Below, in pieces: positions 10,701 to 21,865 of a DNA stretch of 64,000 bases. Where the stretch lies: contig JAUTDP010000006.1 of assembly GCA_033439795.1 (NCBI GenBank), forward strand, positions 1,116,001 to 1,180,000, written 5' to 3'. How positions within the stretch are numbered: position 1 is the stretch's first letter; every line of letters begins with the position of its first letter. The stretch is from Sordaria brevicollis (taxonomy: Eukaryota; Ascomycota; Sordariomycetes; Sordariales; Sordariaceae). Made by a program: the position numbers and the translations under genes. The notes under the pieces are model-generated. The model did no database searches. It had not been told where the DNA came from and was given only the letters and a program-made list of their open reading frames with translations.

Positions 10701-13700
10701 AATTATTTAAATCTAGTTATTTTGTATATATAAATCGAGTTTTTGAATATTTAAATCTATTAAAAAGGTCGTAATTAGCTATAGGAACCAAGCGTAAATC
10801 GGGTTATAAATTGGGGGCTTACCCTATAATTAGCGTAAATTTTTGGTACGTAAAAAAATAATATATCGTATTTAAATAAATTTTATTAATAAATCCTAAT
10901 TAATAATTAAATTACTATAGTAAAAACTTTATAATATATATACTTTTATTAATAATCCGTATAACGATATTATAATTAGTAACCCTTCTAATTCGTAATC
11001 CCTATAGGGCAATACTTTTATTAATAGTATTATAAAGCCTACCCTTAACTAATAATAACGCGTAATTATTATTTCTACCTTCGATATACTTTACGCCGTT
11101 CGTATTGAATCTTTTAAAGATTAAATTATTTATTTATTTGGTTTCGATATTAAGACTCTCCTTTATAGGATTGGTAATTTTTTTATTATTCGTATTAAGA
11201 ATAAATATTATATTTTGGAGTATTAATTATATATTAAGAGGGATAGGACCTCGTAGATTAACGTTTATAATAATTACTTCGTAAAGGTTTTTAGGGATAA
11301 GGAAGGAGACGTTATTTAATATTATAAATATTATTTTACTATTTTTAATTATATATATTTATTATTATTCTTATTAATAATTAAATTAATTAATTATTAT
11401 TATATAAATTTTGCTACTTCCTCCCTTAGTAAATATTTACGTTAGAAGTATAAGAAATCCCCCCCGCTAACCGTTAACGCGCCCGCTACGAAGCGCGCTA
11501 AATCGGTAATAGATTGAATTGTTGAGGGAAATATTAAATAATCGATTTTAAAGCCCATTGTTAATAATTTTAAAGATTTATTATTAGATTGGATTATTAA
11601 TATTAATATATTTTTTAAAGTAATTGAATTTCCGGAGTTTTATAATTTAATATTATTAATAAATAAGTAATTAATTAATGAATTATTATTAAATAACGGA
11701 ATAATTATTAAAAATTAAGTTAATAAACGGTATTAAATTTACGTTAACGTATTTAAATAAAAGTTTAGGCGCTCCTTATATAAAAAGTACCTCTCCTTCG
11801 ATTTTTGGACTTTTATAAACTAATACGCCTTCTTCGGTTTTATTATTTATTATATTAATTATAACCGGGCTTTCGAATATTAATTTTTTAGGCTTTATTA
11901 CGTTATTAGTAATTATAGCGGGGAAAATATTATACCGGTCGTATTACATTATTTCGATTAATATAGATTAATTACGAAGGATTTTAGCTAATTTTAATTA
12001 AATAATATCTAAATTAATAATATTTATATTAATTATATATTAAAGGGTTTAATTAATTTTAATTATAATAAATGCGAATATTAAATAAAATAATTGCGGG
12101 TTTATTACTTTAGTTACGTTTTTAATTTAGTAGTAAAAATTATTACGCACGGGGATAAGAAAGACGCGCCCCGGTATTTACTCGGATTTGTAAAATTAAT
12201 TTCGTAGGAGGAGGAGGATTTATTAGTAAAATAGCGGAAATAAAGGCCGTTAAGGAAATTCTATAATATTTATTATTTTATTTACCGGTCGTTTTAGCGT
12301 TATAAAAGGTTCTTTTACGTTATTAAAATAGAATTGAAGGCGGAGAGATAATAAACGTACGATATTAATATTCGACTACGAACGTTTTTTACATTTAAAT
12401 ATACCTTTTTAATTAAGGGAGAAAATTTAATACCGTCGGTAATTATAATCCTTAATAATATAATATATTAAAATTCGGATTATATAATAATCGAGCGGGG
12501 GATTAAATTATATAGTACGATCGATACGTTTTCGATAAAGGCCGTTAATTATCGAAATATTATTAAAAGAATATTAATAAATAATTAATTTAATAAGGAT
12601 AATTAGGCAATTCTTATTTAAGTAATAGATATTTTAAAAGATTTTACGTTTTTTAATAAAATTTTCGAAAAGAGGGCGCCTTTTATTAGGGAAATATTAT
12701 TATTATTATTTTAATTAATTAAGCGTTTTAAGGGTAAAAGAATATAGTATTTAATTATATTATCCTTCTTATAATTTATTAGATTAAATATTACCCTTAT
12801 CCTCTTTAATCCAATTTCTTCTATTATTTAACCTCTTCCCTCCTTTTAAAAACTTTAGTACGCTATATATTTATTATAACGATTTTAAAATAACGTTATT
12901 AAATTCCCTAAAGCTATATAGTAATATAATTAATTAAATACGAATTAAGTCGAGCCGTTAATAACCTTACTGTAAAGCGTACCCGCCGCCTAAAAAGAGG
13001 AGGATAAGGATAAATTACCGCTTTTTATTAACGATAATACTACTTTTATTAGTATTAGTATCGATTATATTATTATTAAATTGAAAAAATACCGCGAATT
13101 TATAAATAAAATTCTAATATATTAATATATTATAATTTTATACCCTAATTATTATATTCGTTAATTAAATTTTAATTTAATAAAAGAAAAGAGGGATAGT
13201 ATTATTAATAGTTTTCGTTTAATATAGTTGGCTAATTATATTAATAATCCAATACCTTAATAAGAGTACGCGCCCTTCTTTCCCGAACCAATTCGCCCTC
13301 CCTTTAAGAAATTTAATTAGTTAATTAATTATAAGTATTATATTAAATTAGCGTTAACGCTAGCCCCTCTTTAAAATAATAAAATTAATCGATAAATCGA
13401 GGGATTTTTAAAGGAAAGTATTACAAATATTTTAAAATAGTAAAGTAATAATAGGAAGGAATACCCGATTTTATTACATATAATATTTAACGTTTTATTT
13501 ATACTATTAAAATTTAACGAATACGAACGTATATTTAGCGCTATTAAATATATTATCGAAAATAAATTCTAATTCGATTATATTATTATTAATTAATTAT
13601 AATAATTGAAGAATTAGGTAAAGATAGGATTAATAGAGGATTTATTCTTATATAAATATTATAACGGTTTAGTATTACCTCCTCCTCCCTCTAAAGTTAA

Positions 13701-13784
13701 TAATAATAATTTTAATTTATAGAGCGTATAAAATATGGGGGTTAAAGGGAGCCGGGGCCGGAAAAATTAGATAATCCGTAGATT

Positions 13785-13887
13785 TGGGGACTCAAATCTG
13801 CAAATCTGATACTATTTTCCCCTCTTTTTAAGTAAATCCGAAATTTTCCCTTCAAATCAAGCCAAATCTAACCCCCGATTTGATTTG
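13785..13887 (-). repeat. right subterminal AAATC/GATTT repeats
   Basis: AAATCTGCAAATCTGA, AAATCCGA, CAAATCAAGCCAAATC and a GATTTGATTTGATTTG run mirror the motif array at the left end. This part is free of RIP. Confidence 0.7.
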
Positions 13888-13909
13888 ATTTGACTTGTTG
13901 GGCTTCCTG
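13888..13909 (-). repeat. right terminal inverted repeat of the hAT element
   Basis: Exact inverted copy of 10551-10572, ending GGGCTTCCTG at the insertion border. Confidence 0.95.
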
Positions 13910-13917
13910 GGTTGAAG
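13910..13917. repeat. right 8-bp target-site duplication
   Basis: GGTTGAAG, identical to 10543-10550 on the other side of the element. Confidence 0.93.
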
Positions 13918-14218
13918 GCAATGTTGAGATGAGGTCCGTGCTTTCAATGCTTAGTCATCCGATGGAGATTTTGTGAGCCGCATGTGAAGAGCGTCAAGAG
14001 GATGTGATGCGATGCACATGGGAAAGGACAACCTCAGATGAGGTTGACATATCTCTACCTTAGTATGTTGATAGGGTGGGCAGTATAATGGAGTGGGGAG
14101 GTGTAAAAACGGTTAATGAAAAAGACGGGCAAAGAAAAAAGAAGACGACAGAGAAAAAAAAAGAGAGACGAGCGAGATTCCAGGAGGAACCGATCACGAA
14201 GAAAAAAAATACTCCGAG

Positions 14219-14226
14219 AAAAAAAA
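14219..14226 (-). terminator. RNA polymerase III terminator of the tRNA-Met gene
   Basis: Run of eight T on the minus strand, beginning six bases past the tRNA 3' end. This is a sufficient Pol III stop. Confidence 0.85.
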
Positions 14227-14231
14227 TGTAA

Positions 14232-14303
14232 TAGCTGCAACTCGTTTCGATCGAGTGACCTCCGGGTTATGAGCCCGGCGCGCTTCCGCTGCGCCATGCA
14301 GCT
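14232..14303 (-). tRNA. initiator tRNA-Met (CAT)
   Basis: A 72-nt intronless tRNA. The acceptor stem AGCTGCA/TGCAGCT gives the A1:U72 pair, and the anticodon stem CCGGG/CCCGG encloses loop CTCATAA with anticodon CAT. The T stem ACTCG/CGAGT encloses ATCGAAA, so position 54 is A where elongators have T. A1:U72, A54 and the three G:C pairs in the anticodon stem are the known hallmarks of eukaryotic cytosolic initiator tRNA, so this is the initiator and not elongator Met. The discriminator base is A and CCA is not encoded. A purine-rich + strand tract at 14114-14228 lies downstream. Confidence 0.97.
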
Positions 14304-14763
14304 GTTAATCTGTTGTTGAAATGCGTTCAGGAGAGTTAGCTTAAGTATGACTGTGTGAGTCACAGTTTGGTGAAAATCCTATCCATGGTATTGCTCGGGT
14401 GATTTTGCGCCGAACACGGAACTCAACCCACAATAGCAAGAGGAACAATGGTATCACCAACCAATGGTAACCACAAGTTTAGTCTAAGCAAATGGTATCT
14501 AATCATGCATTGATAAGTGGTATCTCAGGCTGTATTAACTTCATTGATCCTCAACCGAACCCGCCCATACTCTCGGTTTCTGTATGTCAAGACACCCAAT
14601 TATCGAGCCCACGACATCGCCAGTGCGCATAGCGAGCGTGCCATTGACTATTGGGTTCCCCTCTCCTATCCTCTTCATGTTTATTTCATGGTGTAGCTTG
14701 GAAGCCCGCTTGTTACCGACAACCCAAGCCTCACCGACTTCTGTCCGTTGAAGTCTTTCCTAT
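14304..14763. other. intergenic between the tRNA-Met and vps9 genes
   Basis: It contains the 3' end of the vps9 gene and the upstream flank of the tRNA gene. No further gene is seen. Confidence 0.6.
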
Positions 14764-17202
14764 CTATGCTGACAAGGCGAGACAAGCGTCTACCGCCAAA
14801 CCAACCCTGGAACGAAAATGTTATTTACCAATACCAGGGCAAAGTGAAGGGGTGTAGGAGTACTCACCTTCCCTCCTTCTGATATACCACGTCGCTGATG
14901 ATTTCACGATCGAGATCCGGAAACATGCCTGCAAGCGTTTCCACCACGTTGGCATGTTCAGCACGGAATAGTCGTTGTGCCTCGGCGGCTTCGGCGCTAG
15001 CCTGCCTTGCAGCCGCTTCTTCAGCAGATAATCTCTGGCGACGAGCCTCCTGCTCTGGTAGAGGCGTGTGCGCTGGACTATGAACATCTTGATCTGCTGA
15101 TGATGAAGACGTCCCTTCGTCAGAGAAAATTCGGCCGATGGTGCTCAACGGTTTCTGTATCGTCCGAAGTAGTCCTGCTATAGCCGCCTTTTCCTCGTTC
15201 CCACCATATTCACTACTTTCTCTGGCCTCTTGTGAAGAGCTAGAGCGGCGCGGTGTTGCCGGACCACCGACGTCAAGTGATGCGCGGATCTGTGATGACT
15301 CGCCAGCACTGAGTGTTGGTATGGTAGGTGACTTTTCAGACTGCACTGGCGGCGGTGGTGACTCGGCGCGGTGCTTTTCTGCAATGGCAGACACTGCCGC
15401 CTCGACGTTCTTTTCAAACTCCTCATCCGTAATGGTGAGTGTCGTTCGGTCCATGTTCTCAATGAACTGAATGGCTCCCATCTGGAAAAGGTTAGTAGTT
15501 GGAAACTGAACAGATTCATGCTAGTAACTTACCAAAGAGGAGAGATAGTAACCAGCTTCTCCGCCAAGCTTATCCTGGTTGCGGAACCGAAGAATGTATT
15601 GGACATTAGACACCAAGTGCTCCGGATTGGCCTGGAGCACGACATAAATGAGCATCGGCATGAACGAGTCCGCCGACCCGTCGGATTTTGAGTGTTTGAG
15701 GAGACCAAAGATGACCTTGCAGCAGTTCAAGACACATATTATCTTGTCTCGAGGTGCGCGGTACGACTTGATCTTTAGAAGCTCTAAAGTTTTGTCAGTG
15801 ATGGCTACCCACGGAAAATGTCATCATGAATCTCACCTTGTTGAGCGAGCTTAAGAAACCGTTTCCCGCTTTCACTGACGGGAGGAATGTCCAGATGCTC
15901 CTCTCTTACCCAATGGTAGATGTTGATCTTTTGCGAAAGAACCTCGTCCCGCTCAACATCCTCTTGATGCTGTCCACGCCGCCCTGGCCCCATTGGCCGT
16001 TCCCCGCGCCGTCCCTTGTTTTTGGCGCCGGGAATTGGTTGCGGTGGGGGGATTGCGGGAGAGAATGTCTGGGTATAAAGCCGGTTCATGACAAGTTTCT
16101 CCATCCCTTCTCTAGCATTGTCAAACTCGGCATCCGATACACTCCTCCACACCTCGCACTGTGCCATCTTGTTTGAAATGAATGCGAGGAAGTCGCTAAT
16201 AATCTTGACCTGCTCATGGACCATCCATTGTCTCTTCCCGAATTCGAACAAGAAGGACTTGAGGTATCTTGCGACAGGATCGGCCTTCTTGTTTCGGAGC
16301 TGTTCGACGAAACGATGGAAATCGAATGGCAACGGCGGTTCGGGCTCTGGTTCTGGAGGAGGAGGGCGATGAAGCGAGGTCGTGGGAGACATTGGCGCAT
16401 CGAGGCTTTGGAGGCTATGGCGTTTTTGAGCCTGCGATGGACTGTCACCGGTATGGAACGGGTCGTCTTTCGGAGGGACGGGGGGAGCCAGCTCTTCCCT
16501 GCCCTTCTCCTTAAGAGGTGTTGTCGCAGGAGGTGCGCCTCCCAAATTCAAGCCCTCGAGTTGTTGAACCATAGAGGGAGCAAGTGGTTCGAGGCTCGAT
16601 TTGCGGGGCGGGTATTGTACGGGACTGGCTAACAAAGGCGACGCCATCTCTAACCTGGGGCTCATGACTTCCTCTGCGCCTGGGCCTCCACCTCCTTCGC
16701 TGAACTGCTCCATGATGCTCTGCAGCTCTGATCTGGACCCGCTCTCGCGCTCGTCGTCACTTGCATATTTCTTGTCGCCGTATGCGGAATCCGATCTAGT
16801 GGGTGATACGTCGTCGGAGCCGGAGCCACGTCTCGATCGCGGAGGGGCTGTAGAGGGGCTTCGAGAAGGAGGTTGCGAGACCGCCGGGGTGGGTGGAGTG
16901 GGGTCGATGTACGTCCGAGATTCTATTGTAAGGTACTGCGTGGCAGTCGTTGTGGTTGGCGAGGTGGCAGGCTTTAGGGTAGCAACCGAAGACATCAAGT
17001 CGTTCTCTTCTTCGGCGGATACCCCATGTTGGGTGTCTTTCGTATCCTCTCCGTCCATAGCACCATCTGTAGCATTCGGTTCAGGGGCAGTCGAAGTCGT
17101 CGATGACGCGACTACCTCTTGCTGGGAATCGCCATGCGCAAGGGCATTTTGGGGGGCGCCAAGTTGGCTCTCGGAGTCGGATGTCTGGTCGTGAGGCGAC
17201 AT
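14764..17202 (-). CDS. vps9: Vps9-type guanine nucleotide exchange factor for Rab5 (VPS9 + CUE domains)
   Basis: Activates Rab5/Vps21 GTPases on endosomes and binds ubiquitin. Four exons join in frame to 757 residues: 17202-15837, 15783-15533, 15481-14868 and 14806-14764. The first 340 residues are disordered and Ser/Pro/Glu-rich. A helical region follows (PFDFHRFVEQLRNKKADPVARY and onward), as in the helical bundle of Vps9/Rabex-5. The VPS9 domain spans about 415-560, with IICVLNCCKVIFGLL, DSFMPMLIYVVLQANP and GEAGYYLSSLMGAIQFIENM split over exons 1-3. The C-terminal CUE domain (about 715-757) has MFPDLDREIISDVV and is completed only by the 43-nt last exon (VGLAVDACLALSA). The start at 17202 (MSPHDQTSDSES) is chosen because the in-frame sequence upstream lacks an ATG. 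Intron 15482-15532 shows an ideal CTAAC branch site. Confidence 0.93.
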
Positions 17203-18956
17203 GCAAAAGACTGCAGCGAGGACGGCGCGGTAGGCGTTGATACGAAGTGCAGAGTCGTGAGTGGTGATTGGGGAGCCGGACGTGGGCTTGGAGGGTTCGG
17301 GCAGAAAGACAGCAAGCAACTGTGGGTTCAAGCTAGCTGAACTTTGCCAGGATTCCTGCAGCCAAACTTCCACTTGGGCGATTCCAGTATCAAGGTTTCG
17401 GTTTTGGTAGCTATCACAAGAGCTGTTTCAGTCGGCAGAATGACCACTCCGGAACGGCCGTATGTATGTGGATATGCTTAGGGGCGATCGTCGCGGAGTT
17501 GGTCGAGCAAAGAGACACAAGAGGTCTTTGTTGACGACAAGAGACGTGTACCAGCGCTGGCGGCTTTGGCGGAGTGTTTGTTGGGTTGGATGAGAAGCAG
17601 GTCCAGACAAAATGTGAGCATGTTACGGGCATGAGAGGTCAAGTTCTAGCATACGGCAGGAAATGTTACCTCGACATACATCAAGGCATGCGGGCATGTC
17701 GATTTCCCTACGTAGGTTGCTGCGCCCATGCTATCATTTCCGGTCCGTCCTGTTACAGACAGCACAGGGGGCAGGCAAGGCAGTAACGGATAAGGTGCGG
17801 CCCCGCAGCGCTAGACTCGATAAGCACCTAGCGTCAGTGTGATTTCCGTGCTGGTCTGTGCGCACCTCGGTCGTCTCTGACCAGAGCTAACATTCGGACA
17901 TCATCATCATCATCAACTGCAACCACCACCGGTGTTTCACCAGCGGGAAAGATCACGAACACAACAGTCTGATGAACGGTTCAGCTTGGAAGCGTTAATA
18001 CTATCCGCCAACACTTTCCAGCATGTCCGATCACATCACGAGCAAGTCCGGGCTAACCCACCAAAGTAGCCCCGCCATGTCCGGCAGCGTCTCCGGAGCT
18101 GGATCTTGGCAGGGCTGAACGGCCTGAACGGCTGCCCCGGCCCCGGCTTTGTGTCGCAGTCTAGACCCACTCACCTTGGTTACGTACCGGTGCCGGCCCG
18201 GACAACCGTCACGGAAAGTCGGAAATCCTCTGACTCCAACGTTGTATCAACGTCGACTCATCAGTAACATCAGCCTGAGAGAATACCTTTGAATCTCATC
18301 TTGGAGATCGCTCCCTCTCATCAACTCGTCAACGGATCCAACACAGATCCCAACAAAGATAGCAAGCCGCCATATAAGGCCTCCAGCCTAATGCGACCCA
18401 TCTTTTAGCTTTTCTTAGGTCTCTGGCTGAAACTTGGACAACACATCGCCAAAAAGTCAACTGACTTGCATGCGAGTGATAGCCCAACCTAACCCACCAC
18501 AACGCCCCAACAACAGGCCATTCAAAATCCTCTACCCATTCAGCGAACTGGATGAGTAGGACGAGTGGTAAGCTCTGAGAGATTTATGTGAGTTGGAACA
18601 CTTCGAACACTGTCACCGAAAGGGGTGTTGGGAGAGGAATTGTGAGTTCCTATCGCCTGATCATGCCCATGGACGAGACGATTCGTGTTAAGAATCCACG
18701 ATAAAGGCTCTTATTTCACCGTGGTGTAGTACGTATTCACCGCGGATCCTCGCAAGTGCTGAAATTTTTAAAGTCCTTTGCTAACACTGCCACAACAAAC
18801 ACATGTATTTGGTAACTGGTATTCGACTCAATAATCCTCCTTAAGTTGCTGTAAGAAGTAACTCAAGATCCTTACCCGCTCGATATGATTCTTCCATCGC
18901 AATCATCCAACCCGTGCCCCTTCATCCTCCCACCTTCACGTTCCAATTTAACATAC
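17203..18956. other. intergenic, about 1.75 kb upstream of vps9
   Basis: No coding region or RNA gene is supported. It holds the vps9 promoter and leader. A short CATCATCATCATCATC run lies near 17,900. Confidence 0.6.
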
Positions 18957-19286
18957 TTACTCCGAAGCAGACCTCATAGCCGGCCCCAAATCCCGCATAG
19001 CCCTCTTGATGAATGCTTTAATACCCTTGACTTGGTGATACTCATCCCAGTCAGCTGAGCCCGGCATAGCGCGTTTGGCCTCCAACATATCGATCCTGTC
19101 CCTGGCCCACTCCTTCTCCTCTTCAAGATAGCTTGAAATGAGCTGAGCTCGATATTCGATCAGATTCTCTAGACGAGTACAACGCTGCCTCTCATCCCTC
19201 AGGCTCATCTCGGCGGCTCTTAGACGCCTCTCTAACTCGTACCCGTTGGGAGTGTCGCCGGGGAAGATCGAGGAGTGGCGAGGCAT
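18957..19286 (-). CDS. small coiled-coil protein, about 109 aa, unknown function
   Basis: I do not recognise this protein. From the ATG at 19286 (MPRHSSIFPGDTPNGYELER) it reads 109 residues, dominated by a charged heptad-like helix: ERRLRAAEMSLRDERQRCTR, then ENLIEYRAQLISSYLEEEKE and WARDRIDMLEAKRAM. The C terminus is basic and helical (IKAFIKRAMRDLGPAMRS). An upstream in-frame ATG at 19424 would add 46 residues lacking this character, so the shorter form is preferred. No signal peptide or membrane segment is seen. It may be a lineage-restricted gene. Moderate confidence that it is real, because the coiled coil is coherent and unlike random sequence. Confidence 0.55.
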   Translation of the reverse strand: MPRHSSIFPGDTPNGYELERRLRAAEMSLRDERQRCTRLENLIEYRAQLISSYLEEEKEWARDRIDMLEAKRAMPGSADWDEYHQVKGIKAFIKRAMRDLGPAMRSASE

Positions 19287-20350
19287 CTTGACAGATTTTT
19301 TTGAGAAACGGTTGTAGGGATGTTGAAATTGTGTGTTATGCCAACGCTTACCAAATCGCTGTATGGCTCGTATAAAGAAGGTTGCGGAAAGGTATGTGTT
19401 GCTCGGAAGTGCTTCGTGTTTCAAGTATTGATGAAGAGTGTCTTCAGTGACTGCGGCTTGGACAGATAGTTGGGAAGCAGTTCACTGTGGTAAGAGTCGT
19501 GGAATTTATATACACATTCGTATGGAATATACTCCTCTCTAGTATGGCACAGAAGAGACTCGTCCATCGCTTATGGATCATTCCACGGTTTGTTCTGTCT
19601 TGATCGTTGCCAGTCATTGACGGAAGCGACATGCCGTGGTTCATAGGCTTGAGAAATCTTGGCGGCTCTGCTTCTTACCTTTGGAAAGCTGTGTTTCACC
19701 CCTATCACGATAGATACAAGCGTGATATGCTTCGGAAGTCAGACATTTGAGGACACTCAGTCGACAACGCTGAGTGTTTCATTCATGTTATCGGACGGTA
19801 ACCGAGAGCGTCAGCTGGCTTTCTTCTGCAATAGCTACAATCAATTGAGGTTTCTAAAAGTTTAACACTGCGACAACTTGTCGTAAGCCATCCGTCTCTC
19901 GATATATGGGTCAGGGAAATTGCTGAGATACGTCAGACACACCGACTTTTGGTCATCACGCTCGGCCACTGTTTGGTCTTAGGGAATCTGTTGGTTAAGA
20001 TAAGTTGGCAGTTTCACTTCACCGAGCCGTGCGTCACTCCTGGATATCAGCAAGTAATGGGTCTTGATCACGATTGCAATCCACCACCACTCGCGTTTCG
20101 GTGACGGCTACAAACGACATGCTCACTGGAAATCTCATGCATCAACTACGGTAGATCAACGAGGCAGTGACAGCCATTGCAAACGCAACGGACAATTCTC
20201 GAACCGCATCGGAAAGGTATTTAAATGACCTCCCTCCCCTGGCGAACCTCACACTTCTTCTTCGTATTCCAACCAAGTTGAAACTTACTGCACCCAACCC
20301 GAATATCGATATCGTATAACCTATCATTACGAATTCAGCCTCGTATCAAT
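19287..20350. other. intergenic between divergent small genes
   Basis: It holds the upstream regions of both neighbours. A TATA-like TATTTAAAT at about 20,218-20,226 lies 125-135 bp before the ATG at 20351 and may be that gene's promoter element. No other gene is seen. Confidence 0.55.
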
Positions 20351-21865
20351 ATGGATACTTCGAGTGGTAATAGATTCACAACAGACCCCCAGGTTCTCAA
20401 AGCCCGGCAAGAAGTTGAGCGTCTCCTGGACAACTCTTCCTCCTCCAGCCAGCCACCATGGGGAGAAAACCTCAAAGTCCTAGTCAAATGGGCCACGGAG
20501 TACGTTATGAAGGAGGAACAAGCCCCTCAAGAAGAACTGCCCGAGTCTCATGATGATCCTGGCAATGAAGATCACGAAAAGAAGGAGAAGGGTAAGACCG
20601 AAGGAGGGCTACTCAAAGAGCTCTTCACCTCAACTTCAAAGAGAGAATCCCAACCCGAGACTTCCACATCGCAGCACGATGCCGAGCAAGGAACAGAAGT
20701 TCAGCCAGAACAACAGCCGCAATCCAGAACTCCTGAACACACAGTCCACGGAATGTTCCTACCCGAACATCTCCGAGACTTCTGGAACAGTAACCCAAAG
20801 TGGGTGACCGACTACTTCGTCAACGCACTGAGGTATCCACGCCTCGAGGTAATTGTTCGTGCGATTATGCAGGAACATCTTGCGGGGCAAAAGAGCTACC
20901 TTACGACGGTTACTACGCATGTCAATCCAAAAAGTCGCCCTGGTGAGATTGCAAGCCCGACGGAAGAGAAGACCCAATACGGAAGCGCAAGCGAAGCAGG
21001 AGGGGAAGCATCGGGTATGGCAGTAGAAGCAGAAGCATCTGTGGAAGTAGCAGTAGAAGGAAAAGAAACGAGAGAGGCATCTGGAACGCAAACAGAAGCA
21101 AAGGGAAAGGAGAAAGCCAACAACGACGACACAGACGAAGAAAAAGAAGGACCATCAAATGCCAAAGCCAGCGGCCTCTCAGACGCCGACAAAGCAGCCT
21201 TATTCAGCGACCTCCAAGATGTCCTCAGACAACACATCCACCTCAAGGGCTTCCTCGGCACCTTTTGGACAATGCTCCACGAGTACTGTCTAATCGAACA
21301 TGCCAACCACATGCTCTACATGGAGCGTCTCCGGACAGCCTCATCAGGGCATCACCACAGCCCGCTCTCTGATCGCTCACTAGTCTTCCCCAAAGCACCC
21401 CAATCGTCTTATCCCCGTTCCCAGACGCAATCCGACCAAGATGCCGAGGAGGAGGAGGAAGAGGAAGCATTCATCAAAAACCGCACCGCCGAACTCCTCC
21501 AGTCCTATCCCTTGTGTCCCCAAGAGGGACTCATTCAACTCGCCAAATGCGAAAAGATCTTTTACGACAAGATCGTCTATCTCAACGACCTCGACGAGAA
21601 AATGCACGATCGTGCTGACGAGCTGATCAGGAAGGAGAACGAGCTGTTGGGGAGGGACATGCAGTTTTTCCTCAAAAGGCTTATGCTTCAGACGCAGGAA
21701 AGGGCGCTGGAGCAGAGGGAGAAGGAAGTAAATGAGAGGAAGGAAGTGTTGAGGGAACGTGAGGAGAGGGCGAGAGTAGCGGTTATGGGGTGGTGGGAGA
21801 GGACTGAAGCCGAGGTGAACGGAGGTGAACAGGAGGGAGGTGAGGAGGAGGTGAGGAGGAGGTGA
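20351..21865 (+). CDS. acidic, disordered and coiled-coil protein, 504 aa, unknown function
   Basis: I do not recognise a family. It is a single exon starting MDTSSGNRFTTDPQVLKARQ. Three parts are visible. An N-terminal helical segment (about 10-60) is followed by Glu/Lys/Gln-rich disorder. A middle block near 130-180 (GMFLPEHLRDFWNSNPKWVT, then VNALRYPRLEVIVRAIMQEH) looks folded, and after another acidic stretch a helical block at 270-330 contains LFSDLQDVLRQHIHLKGFLG. The C-terminal 110 residues form a long charged coiled coil (LEQREKEVNERKEVLRERE), ending Gly/Glu/Arg-rich. No catalytic motif, signal peptide or membrane helix is visible. The steady frame, with amphipathic blocks between low-complexity linkers, supports a real protein, probably restricted to Neurospora and relatives. 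Confidence 0.75.
   Translation: MDTSSGNRFTTDPQVLKARQEVERLLDNSSSSSQPPWGENLKVLVKWATEYVMKEEQAPQEELPESHDDPGNEDHEKKEKGKTEGGLLKELFTSTSKRESQPETSTSQHDAEQGTEVQPEQQPQSRTPEHTVHGMFLPEHLRDFWNSNPKWVTDYFVNALRYPRLEVIVRAIMQEHLAGQKSYLTTVTTHVNPKSRPGEIASPTEEKTQYGSASEAGGEASGMAVEAEASVEVAVEGKETREASGTQTEAKGKEKANNDDTDEEKEGPSNAKASGLSDADKAALFSDLQDVLRQHIHLKGFLGTFWTMLHEYCLIEHANHMLYMERLRTASSGHHHSPLSDRSLVFPKAPQSSYPRSQTQSDQDAEEEEEEEAFIKNRTAELLQSYPLCPQEGLIQLAKCEKIFYDKIVYLNDLDEKMHDRADELIRKENELLGRDMQFFLKRLMLQTQERALEQREKEVNERKEVLREREERARVAVMGWWERTEAEVNGGEQEGGEEEVRRR

Larger units (their letters stand above)
10551..13909 (+). mobile_element. hAT-superfamily DNA transposon, RIP-degraded, 3,359 bp
   Basis: The element is delimited by perfect 22-bp terminal inverted repeats (CAGGAAGCCCAACAAGTCAA and two more bases) and by the 8-bp duplication GGTTGAAG. 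From about 10,740 to 13,740 it is AT-rich and nearly devoid of CpA and TpG, while CpG, CpC and CpT survive (for example around 11,460-11,505); this is the RIP signature, not simple AT bias. The + strand still carries a ghost of the hAT dimerisation domain: EYPILLHIIF near 13,460 and NEYERIFSAIK near 13,517-13,549, which match the family's YP-L-...-ER-FS-A pattern. Stops interrupt all frames, so no transposase can be made. Roughly 150 bp at each end escape RIP and hold many AAATC/GATTT motifs, like hAT subterminal transposase sites. The element is dead, but its ends might be mobilised by an active relative. Confidence 0.93.

Noticed and set aside
10741..13740. AT-rich interior of the hAT element considered as centromeric or mitochondrial DNA
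   Set aside because: Retained CpG, CpC and CpT with loss of CpA/TpG is specific to RIP, and the stretch is bounded by exact terminal repeats and a target duplication.
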